A DNA stretch of 54,701 bases, taken from positions 1 to 54,701 of the forward strand of contig DASUTC010000332.1 in assembly GCA_036374795.1 (NCBI GenBank), given 5' to 3'. Below, one piece after another: positions 42,001 through 49,500 of this stretch; position 1 is the first letter of the stretch; the number at the start of each line of letters is the position of its first letter. Made by a program: the position numbers and the translations under genes. Origin of the DNA: Herpetosiphonaceae bacterium. GTDB lineage: Bacteria; Chloroflexota; Chloroflexia; Chloroflexales; Kallotenuaceae. The notes under the pieces are model-generated. The model worked only from the letters and a program-made list of their open reading frames with translations, did not search any database and was not told the DNA's origin.

Positions 42001-43361
42001 TCGCTGCGCTCTTCGAGCGAAAACCAGACATCGAACTTGGCGGTGCCGCTGCTGGCCTCGACATAGCGCAGCGTCAGATCGGTGAGCTTCTGCGCCTGCG
42101 AGGGCACATTTTGCAGCACAAACATCGCCTGGAACAGTGGATTACGGCTCATATCGCGCTCAGGATGCAGCTCCTCGACCAGTTGCTCGAAGGGCAGGTC
42201 CTGATGCGCGTACGCGCCGAGCGTCACTTTGCGCACCCGTTGCAGCAGCTCGCGGACGGTCGGATTGCCCGACAGGTCGGTCCGCAGCACCAGCGTGTTG
42301 ACGAAGAAGCCGATCAAGCCTTCCAGCTCAGGCCGCGTCCGCCCGGCGATCGGCGAGCCGATCAGCAGCTCCTCCTGGCTGGTGTAGCGCGCCAGCACGA
42401 TCTGAAACGCCGCCAGCAGCGTCATAAAGAGCGTCACATCTTCGCTGCGGCTCAGCCCGGCCAGCGCATCGCTCAGCGACTTGGGCAGCGCAAAGTAGAG
42501 CGTCGCGCCGTGGAAGGTCTGCACGGGCGGTCGCGGATGATCGGTCGGCAGCTCCAGCACGGGCAGATCGCCGCCGAGCTGCTCTTTCCAGTAGGCCATC
42601 TGCCGGTCGAGCACATCGCCCTTGAGCCACTCGCGCTGCCAGGCCGCGAAGTCGACGTACTGGATCGGCAGATCCGGCAGCCCGGTACCATGCGGGTGCC
42701 CTTTGGGCATGGGCACTCGCTGTGGCCGATCGTGGGCGAAGGACTCGTAGAGCGTGGCTAGCTCGCGCACGAACACGCCCATCGACCAGCCATCCGAGAC
42801 GATATGATGCATCGTCAGCAGGAAAACATGCTCGTCGTCGGCGACGCGCAGCAGCCGTGCGCGCAGCAGCGGGCCGTGCGCCAGATCGAAGGGCTGCTGC
42901 ACCTCGGCATCGGTCAGCTCGCGCACGCGCTCCTCGCGCTCGGCGGCCGACAGCCGGGTACCCTCTGGGTGCAGGTCGATCGACGGCAGCGGCAGCGTGA
43001 GCGCGGGCGCGATCACCTGCACCGGCTGCTCATCGGCCAGCGCAAAAGTCGTGCGCAGTGTCGCGTGCCGCCTGACGATCTCGTTCAGGCTGCGATGCAG
43101 CGCCGCCACGTCCAGCCGCCCGATCAGCCGCACGGTCGTCGGCAGATTATAGGCCGGACTCCCCGGCACAAGCTGATCGAGAAACCAGAGCCGCTGCTGC
43201 GCAAACGAGAGCGGGGCCGGGCCATCCTCCGACCGACGCGGAATGCGGTCGGCCTTCGCGCCGAGCTTGCCCTCGGTCCATTTTTCCAGCAGCGCGCGCT
43301 TGGCGGGCGAGAGTTGAGCGCCGCGAAGCGCGCGATCGTCGGGCGCTGACGATTCAGACAT
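36012..43361 (-). CDS. NRPS, C-A(MT)-T-E-C (predicted N-methyl-Ser)
   Basis: The 2449-residue synthetase has the following domains: C1 about 48-480 (LLTMHHIVSDGWSMG); A about 500-1430 (YTSGSTGRPKG, NLYGPTEAAIDVTAW, GFRIELGEIEA); a methyltransferase inserted at about 1010-1250 (VLEIGCGTGLLLARI); T near 1500 (GGDSIASIQ, the form before E domains); an E-like domain about 1545-1980; and a terminal C domain about 2005-2449. Specificity residues read from the alignment (D-V-W-H-I-S-L-I-D-K) are those of serine. In the E domain the motif is IHPLLLDDASW where IHHLVVDGVSW is usual. In the last C domain it is VHYMRLDGW where HHxxxDG is usual. No thioesterase is present. The start at 43361 has GAGG upstream. 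It follows the PKS gene. Confidence 0.9.
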   Translation of the reverse strand: MSESSAPDDRALRGAQLSPAKRALLEKWTEGKLGAKADRIPRRSEDGPAPLSFAQQRLWFLDQLVPGSPAYNLPTTVRLIGRLDVAALHRSLNEIVRRHATLRTTFALADEQPVQVIAPALTLPLPSIDLHPEGTRLSAAEREERVRELTDAEVQQPFDLAHGPLLRARLLRVADDEHVFLLTMHHIVSDGWSMGVFVRELATLYESFAHDRPQRVPMPKGHPHGTGLPDLPIQYVDFAAWQREWLKGDVLDRQMAYWKEQLGGDLPVLELPTDHPRPPVQTFHGATLYFALPKSLSDALAGLSRSEDVTLFMTLLAAFQIVLARYTSQEELLIGSPIAGRTRPELEGLIGFFVNTLVLRTDLSGNPTVRELLQRVRKVTLGAYAHQDLPFEQLVEELHPERDMSRNPLFQAMFVLQNVPSQAQKLTDLTLRYVEASSGTAKFDVWFSLEERSDGLGGIVEYNTDLFEEATIQRMIGHFETVLAGMVANPEQRLFAIELMTQAERRQLAEWNATTTEYPPAASLHSLIEAQVARTPDAVAVQFEDAALTYRELNQRANQLAHHLQVLGVGGCPQGETLVGICVERSLDLVVGLLGILKAGGAYVPLDPEYPNDRLAFMLADSRVSVLLTQADLVASLHHVQGAPGTRHAAHVLCLDADWSAIAAAPTTNPALALDAASAAYMIYTSGSTGRPKGAINSHRAIINRLQWMQAAYGLTAADAVLQKTPFSFDVSVWEFFWPLLTGARLVLAQPGGHRDAAYLVRLIQEQRITTLHFVPSMLQVFLEEPGLEACTSLRQVICSGEALPFEFQERFFARLNARLHNLYGPTEAAIDVTAWECRRDDDRRIVPIGRPIANTQIHLLDRYGNPVPVGVPGELHIGGVQLARGYLNRPDLTADRFVPDPFAATPGARLYKTGDLARYLPDGNVDFLGRLDDQVKLRGFRIELGEIEATLRRYPRLRDAVVVAREDGAGALGARRLVAYVVANKEQSGNQEIETPNSELEAPNSEQVTHWQQVFDSTYGDAGEQSDPLFNIVGWNSSYTGEPLAPEEMREWVDQTVARILGLQPRRVLEIGCGTGLLLARIAPHCDAYWATDFSERAIRDLQAQVGQWPQVRLFQRSADNFGGFEAGAFDVIVVNSVVQYFPSVDYLLHVLEGALRVVAPGGAIFLGDLRSLPLLEAFHTSVDLHRAQPTLSADHLYQRAQKRLSQEQELALDPALFSALQRHYPAIDYVDAQLKRGRHHNELTRFRYDVTLHVGQAQERQRVQDWLDWQRDHLTLDALRRRLVETRPVTLGIRRVHNARLHTETRLLELLDRRDRDTTVADLRAALAPVDGAVDPEAIWALADELSYAVSIRWSGDGADGCFDVVLQRRTNGHLPAAFDPPADQLDERRPWSAYANDPLREKLAQQLVPEIRSYLKAQLPEYMIPTAFVLLDTLPLTPNGKLDRKALPAPPPALPDLEDDFAPPRTPVEQTLAEIWAHLLGLEKVGINNNFFAIGGDSIASIQVVARANLAGIRITPKQMFQHQTIADLAQVAEVIADEHDRAVSGPLPLTPVQCRFVVEGRAVPRHWRRAALLATPADLDADALHAALQHLVGHHDALTLRPVHDASGWQQVSIMPDAALAFEAVDLAGRAAREQDAAIEAAAEQIQSRLDLSNGPLARAMLFTCGADAPGRLLLAIHPLLLDDASWSLLLDDLRAAYAQRSQGQPIDLPSAPISCAQWTHRLASYAQSAAVEQDLAYWTVQRFVQAGGVPREAIEDEPLDEAAPVTLTLDAEATTTLLRDVPQAYRTQTAEILLAALARTFTGWAGSRAVLVELEEPGRASELADLSRTVGRFTHVVPLLLSLDAPDPGAAIKAIKEQAREAARHALGYSALRFMRDDPAITERLASLPQPDIQFAYAEAISSPAAADFALTRSYSGQPDGAPQPRGLQITASVVGERLEVLWRYNPRAYRRATVEHLAERYDAALRLLIDHCVSPSAGGYTPSDFPLAGLDQQELDRLLGGRRQVEDLYPVSPLQEHMLARHIHTPTPGLYVVQEVTYDQQLHVPTLERAWQQVVDRHPFLRTAIAWKGLERPLQIAYGGVRVPLTQEDWRGLSPDEQRSRIDACLEADRTRGFDIDDPMSVRVFLGQVGDNTYHMIVTVHYMRLDGWSFRLLLSEFTGFYVALATGRELRLIQSCSYRDYVAWLEQQDMAEAETFWRPLLKGFRRATPLVAHAPGAVTPQEGFAKEHLYVPASIANGLEALVRQHQLTLNTLIQGTWALLQSRYTGLDDIMFGIILTGRPATLPGIEYMVGPIANVLPVRVRIAPETPLLGWLKELRAQQVEMSQYEYTPLRAIREWSDVLSDQPLFESYLAFQNLPTFEIPGTSFKQSNSSRSAETLLAQMEYPMRVDAFPGVDEIGLVMSYYRRYFDSATVQRMLHDFQAILEGMIARPEQRLGDLLRLI
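40339..40411. repeat. Heptad repeat array inside the NRPS A domain
   Basis: The plus strand reads CTGTTCCGAGTTCGGAGCTT and continues in 7-bp register to TTTGTTCTTTG. In the sense direction it encodes ETPNSELEAPNSEQ-like residues, directly after RRLVAYVVA and before the methyltransferase domain. Confidence 0.85.
42956..42976. repeat. GGTACC/GGGTGC short element in NRPS C domain
   Basis: 21 nt (GGGTACCCTCTGGGTGCAGGT, two parts: GGGTACC and GGGTGCAGG) identical to 44861-44881 inside the PKS. In both genes it encodes LHPEGTR. In the homologous C domain of the other NRPS this position reads ALPEAAR, without the motif. Confidence 0.65.
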
Positions 43362-43487
43362 AGTGTGCCTCGTATAGATTGATTGAACTGGTAGGGGCGA
43401 GGCGCTGCCTCGTCCTGGGCGATCCGGCGGTTCGGCCCTGCGGTTCAATTCGGATTGATCGGTCGTGTGGAAGCAACATTGATCGGG

Positions 43488-46400
43488 TTAATCTTCCAGG
43501 GTTTCAAGGAGAAGCTGCGCCTCTTCTTCGGGCAGCGCTTCCAGCTTCAGGATCAGCTCGTCCTGAATCATCTCGGCAAGCTGCGCGATCGTCGTCGTCT
43601 CGAACATCCGCTCCAGCGGCAGATCGATCTGGAAGATCTGGCGCAGCCGGGAGAGCACCTGCGTCGCCATCAGCGAGTGGCCGCCGAGATCAAAGAAGTT
43701 GTCGTGGATGCCGATCTGCTCGACACCCAGTAGCTCCTGCCAGATCGCGGCGATCTTGCGCTCAAGCTTGCTGCCGGGCGGCACGTACGTCGTCAGCAGA
43801 TCGGGACGCGGATGCAGCGAGAACGGCACTGCCTCCGATGATTCCGTCGCCTCCGGCGCTGCGGTCGGCTCGACCGGCTCCGACGCGATCGGGCGGATCT
43901 GCTGCGCGGCCACCCAGTAGCGCTGCCGGTCGAAGGCATAGAGCGGCAGCGGCACGCGGTAGCGGCGCTCTGCCCCGTGGGCACCCGCGTAGAGCGCGGG
44001 CCAGCTCACGGGCACGCCCAGTAGCCAGAGCTTGCCGATGCTGTTCAGCAAAAACGCCTCGTCCGCTTGCTGATCCTGCGGGTGACGCATCGACGACAGC
44101 ACGATCCGGCTTCCGGCGCGGCCCGGCTGCTGCTGCGCCAACGTGCTGAGCGTGCGGCCCGGCCCGACTTCCAGCAGAATCCGGCCCGGCGTGGTGCCGT
44201 CCGGTCCCAGCAATGTTTGCAGGCCATCCGCGAAGCGCACCGTCTGGCGCAGATGCCGCGCCCAGTATTCGGGATCGGTCGCGGCGGCGGCGGTGATCCA
44301 GGTGCCGGTCACGTTCGAGATGTACGGGATCTTGGGCGCTTTCCGCTCGAACTTGCCGACCTGCTCGGCAAACCTGATCATGATCGGCGACATCATCGCC
44401 GAGTGGAAGGCGTGCGACGTGTGCAGGCGGCGGCAATCCACGCCGCGCGCGATCAGCCGCTCATGGAGCGCGTCGATCGCCCCGTGCGCGCCCGACACCA
44501 CACACAGCGACGGACCGTTGACCGCCGCCAGCGCAAGCTGTGGATCGAGCAGATCGAGCACCTCGTGCTCCGGCAGCGGCACGCTCAGCATCGCGCCTGA
44601 CGGCAGCTCGTCGATCAGTCGCCCACGCAGCGCGACCAGCGCCAGCGCGTCCTCCAGGCTGAACACGCCAGCGAGCGTCGCCGCGACATACTCGCCGATC
44701 GAGTGGCCGATCATCGCCTGGGGCTTGATCCCCCAGGCCATCAGCAGCCGCGCCAGCGCGTACTCGATCACGAACAGCGCGGGCTGCGTCAGCCGCGTCC
44801 GGCTCAGATCCTCGGCGGCGCGCGTCTCGTCGTCGGGAAACAGCACAGCGCGCAGGTCCCGGGTACCCTCTGGGTGCAGGTGCGGCCTCAGCAGCGCGCA
44901 GCAGCGATCGACGGTCGCCCGAAACTTCGGCTCGACCTCGTACAGCTCGCGGGCCATGTTGGGATACTGCGCGCCCTGGCCGGGAAACAGAAAGACCACC
45001 GAGCGAGCGCCCGGCTCGCGCACCCGCGACAGCACCCGCTCAGGATGCATCTGCTCCAGCGCATCGAGCGCGTCCTGGCGGTCGCGGCAGACCAGCATCC
45101 GGCGGTGGTCGAACGCCTGCCGCCCGACCTGAAGCGTGTAGGCGACATCGGCCAGACTCACGTCGGGCGTGGCCTTGAGCAGCGCCAGCAGGTTAGCGGT
45201 CGCCGCATCCAGCGCGGCGCTCGTCTTCGCCGACAGCGGCAGCAGATGCCAGGGACGGCCCGGATCGGCGGGTTCGGGCACGGGCGCTGCTTCGAGCACC
45301 ACATGCGCGTTCGTGCCGCCGATGCCAAACGAGCTCACGCCCGCCCGGCGCGGCTCGTCGCGCTCCGGCCAGTCGTGCAGCCTGGCGCTGACATAGAACG
45401 GGCTGCGCGCAAGATCGAGCCTGGGATTGGGCCGCTCGAAGTGCAGGCTGGGCGGAATCTGGCGATGCTTGAGCGCCTGGACCGCCTTGATCAGCCCGGC
45501 AACGCCGGCAGCCGCGCCCAGATGCCCGATGTTGGTCTTGACCGAGCCGACCGCGCAGCAGCCGATACCGTCGGTCTTAGCGCGAAAGACCTGCGTCAGC
45601 GCGGCGATCTCGATCGGATCGCCCAGCGGCGTGCCCGTGCCGTGCGCTTCCACGTAGTCGATCATGTCGGGCACTACCCCGGCGACCGCCAGCGCCTCCT
45701 CGATCACCGCCGCCTGGCCGTCCACGCTGGGCGCGGTAAAGCCGACTTTGCCCGCGCCGTCGTTGTTGATCGCCGAGCCACGAATGATCGCGTGGATCGT
45801 ATCGCCGTCGTTGAGCGCATCCTCCAGCCGCCTGAGCACCACGATGCCCACGCCGCTGCCGTCGACCGTGCCGCGCGCCGCTGCGTCGAAGGCCCGACAG
45901 TGGCCGTCGGGTGACGACACGCCGCCCTCGCGGTACCAGTAGCCTACGCGCTGCGGCACCGTGATCGAGACGCCGCCGGCCAGCGCCAGATCGCACTCGC
46001 CGTTGAGCAGGCTCTGGCAGGCGATATGCACCGCCACCAGTGAGGTCGAGCAGGCCGTGTTGATGTTGAGGCTCGGCCCGCGCAGGTTGAGCTTGTACGA
46101 GACGCGCGTCGGCAGATAGTCTTTGTCGTTGGCGATGATCGTCTGGTAGCCGCTGAATGACGCGACCAGCTCAGGATTCGACGCCAGATTGACCAGCAGA
46201 TAGGTGCTGATGTTGCTGCCCGCGTAGACGCCGATCAGCCCGCCGTAGGTCGCGGGATCGTATCCGGCGTGCTCCAGCGCGTGCCAGGCGCACTCAAGAA
46301 AGATCCGCTGCTGCGGATCGAGCATCTCCGCCTCGCGCGGCGTGTACTCGAAAAACCCGGCGTCGAATAGCTCGATCTCGTCGAGCGCGCCGCTGGCTTT

Positions 46401-46589
46401 GACGTACGACGGATCGCGCAGTATCCGCTCGTCGATGCCCGCCGCCTGCAATTCCTCGTCGGAGTAAAACGCGATCGACTCCTGGCCGTCACGGATATTG
46501 CGCCAGAACGTCTCCACGTCCGCCGCGCCCGGAAAGCGGCCACTCATCCCGACGATCGCAATGCCCTGCTCCCGATCCTCACTCGTCAT
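43488..46589 (-). CDS. Type I polyketide synthase module (KS-AT-ACP)
   Basis: The 1033-residue module carries a ketosynthase at about 9-430 (GMSGRFPGAADVETFW; active Cys in NTACSTSLVAVH; His in VEAHGTGTPLGDP and SVKTNIGHLGAAAG). An acyltransferase at about 530-830 (FLFPGQGAQYPNM, GHSIGEYVAATLAG) carries the HAFH motif in SHAFHSAMMSP, typical of malonyl-CoA specificity. An ACP sits near 970 (FFDLGGHSLMATQVLSRL). There are no KR, DH or ER domains, so the added two-carbon unit should remain a beta-keto group unless modified in trans. It overlaps the upstream NRPS gene by 11 bp and receives its peptidyl chain. Confidence 0.93.
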   Translation of the reverse strand: MTSEDREQGIAIVGMSGRFPGAADVETFWRNIRDGQESIAFYSDEELQAAGIDERILRDPSYVKASGALDEIELFDAGFFEYTPREAEMLDPQQRIFLECAWHALEHAGYDPATYGGLIGVYAGSNISTYLLVNLASNPELVASFSGYQTIIANDKDYLPTRVSYKLNLRGPSLNINTACSTSLVAVHIACQSLLNGECDLALAGGVSITVPQRVGYWYREGGVSSPDGHCRAFDAAARGTVDGSGVGIVVLRRLEDALNDGDTIHAIIRGSAINNDGAGKVGFTAPSVDGQAAVIEEALAVAGVVPDMIDYVEAHGTGTPLGDPIEIAALTQVFRAKTDGIGCCAVGSVKTNIGHLGAAAGVAGLIKAVQALKHRQIPPSLHFERPNPRLDLARSPFYVSARLHDWPERDEPRRAGVSSFGIGGTNAHVVLEAAPVPEPADPGRPWHLLPLSAKTSAALDAATANLLALLKATPDVSLADVAYTLQVGRQAFDHRRMLVCRDRQDALDALEQMHPERVLSRVREPGARSVVFLFPGQGAQYPNMARELYEVEPKFRATVDRCCALLRPHLHPEGTRDLRAVLFPDDETRAAEDLSRTRLTQPALFVIEYALARLLMAWGIKPQAMIGHSIGEYVAATLAGVFSLEDALALVALRGRLIDELPSGAMLSVPLPEHEVLDLLDPQLALAAVNGPSLCVVSGAHGAIDALHERLIARGVDCRRLHTSHAFHSAMMSPIMIRFAEQVGKFERKAPKIPYISNVTGTWITAAAATDPEYWARHLRQTVRFADGLQTLLGPDGTTPGRILLEVGPGRTLSTLAQQQPGRAGSRIVLSSMRHPQDQQADEAFLLNSIGKLWLLGVPVSWPALYAGAHGAERRYRVPLPLYAFDRQRYWVAAQQIRPIASEPVEPTAAPEATESSEAVPFSLHPRPDLLTTYVPPGSKLERKIAAIWQELLGVEQIGIHDNFFDLGGHSLMATQVLSRLRQIFQIDLPLERMFETTTIAQLAEMIQDELILKLEALPEEEAQLLLETLED
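44861..44881. repeat. GGTACC/GGGTGC short element in the PKS AT domain
   Basis: 21-nt exact copy of the element at 42956-42976, encoding the same LHPEGTR in the linker before the AT. Confidence 0.6.
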
Positions 46590-49500
46590 CCTGATCTCCT
46601 ACCTGCTGCTTGTTTGCGCGATGGCGCTGGCGTAGATCCTTCTGGCGGCGCACACCCTCGCGCCGTAGCTCGGAGCGCTGCGGCGTCGGCTCCTGCGCTG
46701 ACTCGACCACGTCGACCGGCGCGGCTCCCTCGTGGCTCAGGTGCTCCGAGAGCGCGCTGATCGTCGGGTACTTGAACAAATCGATCACCGAGATCTCGCG
46801 GCTGAGCGCGTCGCGCAGCCTGCTGTGAAGCTGCACCAGCAGCAGCGAGTGGCCGCCTAGGTCGAAAAAGTTGTCGTTCATGCCGACGCGATCGATCTGG
46901 AGCAGATCCGACCAGATCGCGGCCGCCGTCTGCTCGAGCTCGGTGCGCGGCGCGACATAGCCCGTATCGAGTGTCGGACGCAGGCTCTCCGGCTCCGGTA
47001 GCGCCCGCCGCTCGATTTTACCATTGGGCGTCAGCGGCAGCGCGTCGAGCAGCACGAACGCGGCGGGCAGCATATATTCAGGCAGCCGCGCATCCAGAAA
47101 GCGGCGCAACTGCGGCACCAGCCGCCGGGCAAAGCGGCCTTGCAGCGGATTGTTGACGTAGCCGCTCCACGGCTTGAGCTGTGCCAGATCGACGGTGTAG
47201 CCGGTGCTCGCCTCGGTGTCGTGCTCCGCTGCGGCGCGGCGGCGAAACGTAACGTCGAAGCGGTCGGGCGTGTCCGACCAGCTGATGCCGACGGCGTAGG
47301 GCAGCGCATCGCCGAGCGACCAGAGATCCTCAGGATCGACGCCGCCGGAGGATAGCGCCCGCCTGAGATCGCCCACGGTCGCGGCTCCATCGCTCGCCGC
47401 CAGCAGCGCCGCCAGCCGAACATCCGACTGAACGCGCGCATTCGGCACGTGCGCGATCGTCAGCGCTTCGGGCGCGTGCGCGGCCAGCAGCTCGCGCACG
47501 GCGGCGACGCTCAGCCCGTCCTGCTGCCAGTCGAGGTGCTGGCCCGCTGTGTGCGCTGTCGGACGCTTGCCGACGTGCAGCGTGACATCGTAGCGGAAGC
47601 GCGTTAGCTCGTTGTCGTTGCGTCCGCGCTTGAGCCGCACATCGACCATCCCGATCTGCGGTAGATGCTGCCTGAGCGCGACGAAGAAGGCCGGATCGAT
47701 CAGCAGCTCCTCCTCCTGGGCGATCCGCGCCCGCACCCGCTGCTGCAACTGGGCTTTGGTCAGCGACGACGCCGCCTGGTAGAGCTGCACCGAGGCATGG
47801 AGCGCCTCAAGCAGCGGCAGGCTGCGCACATCGCCGATGAAGATCTGGCCGCCCTCGGCCACGGCCTCCACCGCGCCTTCGAGCACCCGCAGCAGATACT
47901 CGCCGCTCGGAAAGTACTGTACCACCGAGTTAATGATCACCGTGTCGAACGAGCCTGGCTCGATGCCGCTGAAGTCGTCCGCCGTGCGCTGCAAGAGCGT
48001 CACCTGGGGTAGACTCTGCGCCGCCTGCTGCTGAACCGAGTGCAGCGCGGCTCGCGAGAAATCGGTGCCGACGTAGCGCTCGCACTCCGGCGCGATGCGG
48101 AAGAGCAGCAGGCCGGTGCCGCAGCCAAGCTCCAGCACCCGGCGCGGACGCAGCGCTTTGATCCGCGTCACGGTCTGCTCGACCCAGACGCGCATCTGGG
48201 CGTCGGGGATCGGCAGGCCGCTGTAGCTGCTATTCCAACCGCTGGTATTAAAGGTCGGATCTTGCTGCGGCCCGACCTCGCGGTAGGTTTCCTCGAAGAG
48301 CTGCTGCCACTGGGTGATCTGCTCCGCGTTTTGAGTTTCGAGCTCGGAGCTTCGAGTTTCGAGTTCCTGGCGCTCGCTTTGTTCTTTGAACGTTGTTCTT
48401 TGTTCTGCTACGACGTACGCCACCAGCCGCCGCTCGCCCGACTCCGCGCCGTGCGTCGTGACCACCGCCTCGCGCACGGCGGGATGCTGGCGCAGCGCCG
48501 CCGCGATCTCGTCAAGCTCGATCCGGAAGCCGCGCACCTTGACCTGATCGTCGATCCGGCCAAGGTATTCGAGATTGCCGTCGGGCAGCAGCCGCACGCG
48601 ATCACCCGTGCGATACAGGCGCGATCCAGGCTCGCCGCCGAACGGATCGGGGATGAAGCGCTCGGCGGTCAGCGCAGGCCGGTTGTGGTAGCCGCGCGCC
48701 AGGCCCACCCCGCCGATGTGTAGCTCGCCGGGCACGCCCAGCGGCACCGGCTCTCCGTACGGATCGAGCACATACGCGCGGATATTGGCGATCGGACGAC
48801 CGATCGGCACGGTCGTCACGTCGGCGGGCAGCGCGGTGACATGATACAGCGTCGGGCCGATCGTCGCCTCGGTCGGGCCATAGGCGTTGACGAACCGGTG
48901 CCCCGCCGACCACTGCCGCGCCAGCTCCGCCGGGCAGCTCTCGCCCGCCGAGATCACCGTCTGGAGTCCAGGCACCTCCTCGGACGGCAGCAGCGTCAGC
49001 ATCGACGGCGGCAGCGTCGCCACGGTGATCGCACTGTCGCGCAGGAATTGTAGCAGCGCAGGCCGCGACAGGATCAGCTCGCGCTCGGCCAGGTGCAGGC
49101 TCGCCCCGGCGACCAGCGTGGTGAAGATCTCGGAGGCCGAGGCGTCGAAGCTGAGCGACGCGAATTGCAGCACGCGGCTCTCCGGCACGATCCCAAAGGC
49201 CGCGATCTGTTCCCACACCAGGTTGCACAGCCCGCGATGCGCGATCAGCACGCCCTTGGGCCAGCCCGTCGAGCCGGAGGTGTAGATCACATACGCCAGA
49301 TGGTAGGGATCGACGTGGCACACCGGATTAGTCGCGGGCTGCCCCGCGATGCGCTCCCACTCGGTATCCAGACAGACAATCCGCGACTCGGTCTGCGGCA
49401 GCGTCGGCTGGAGCCGCGACTGTGTCAGCAGCACGGGCGCCTGTGCGTCGTCGAGCATGAACTGAATGCGCTCGCGGGGATAGGCCGGATCGATCGGCAC

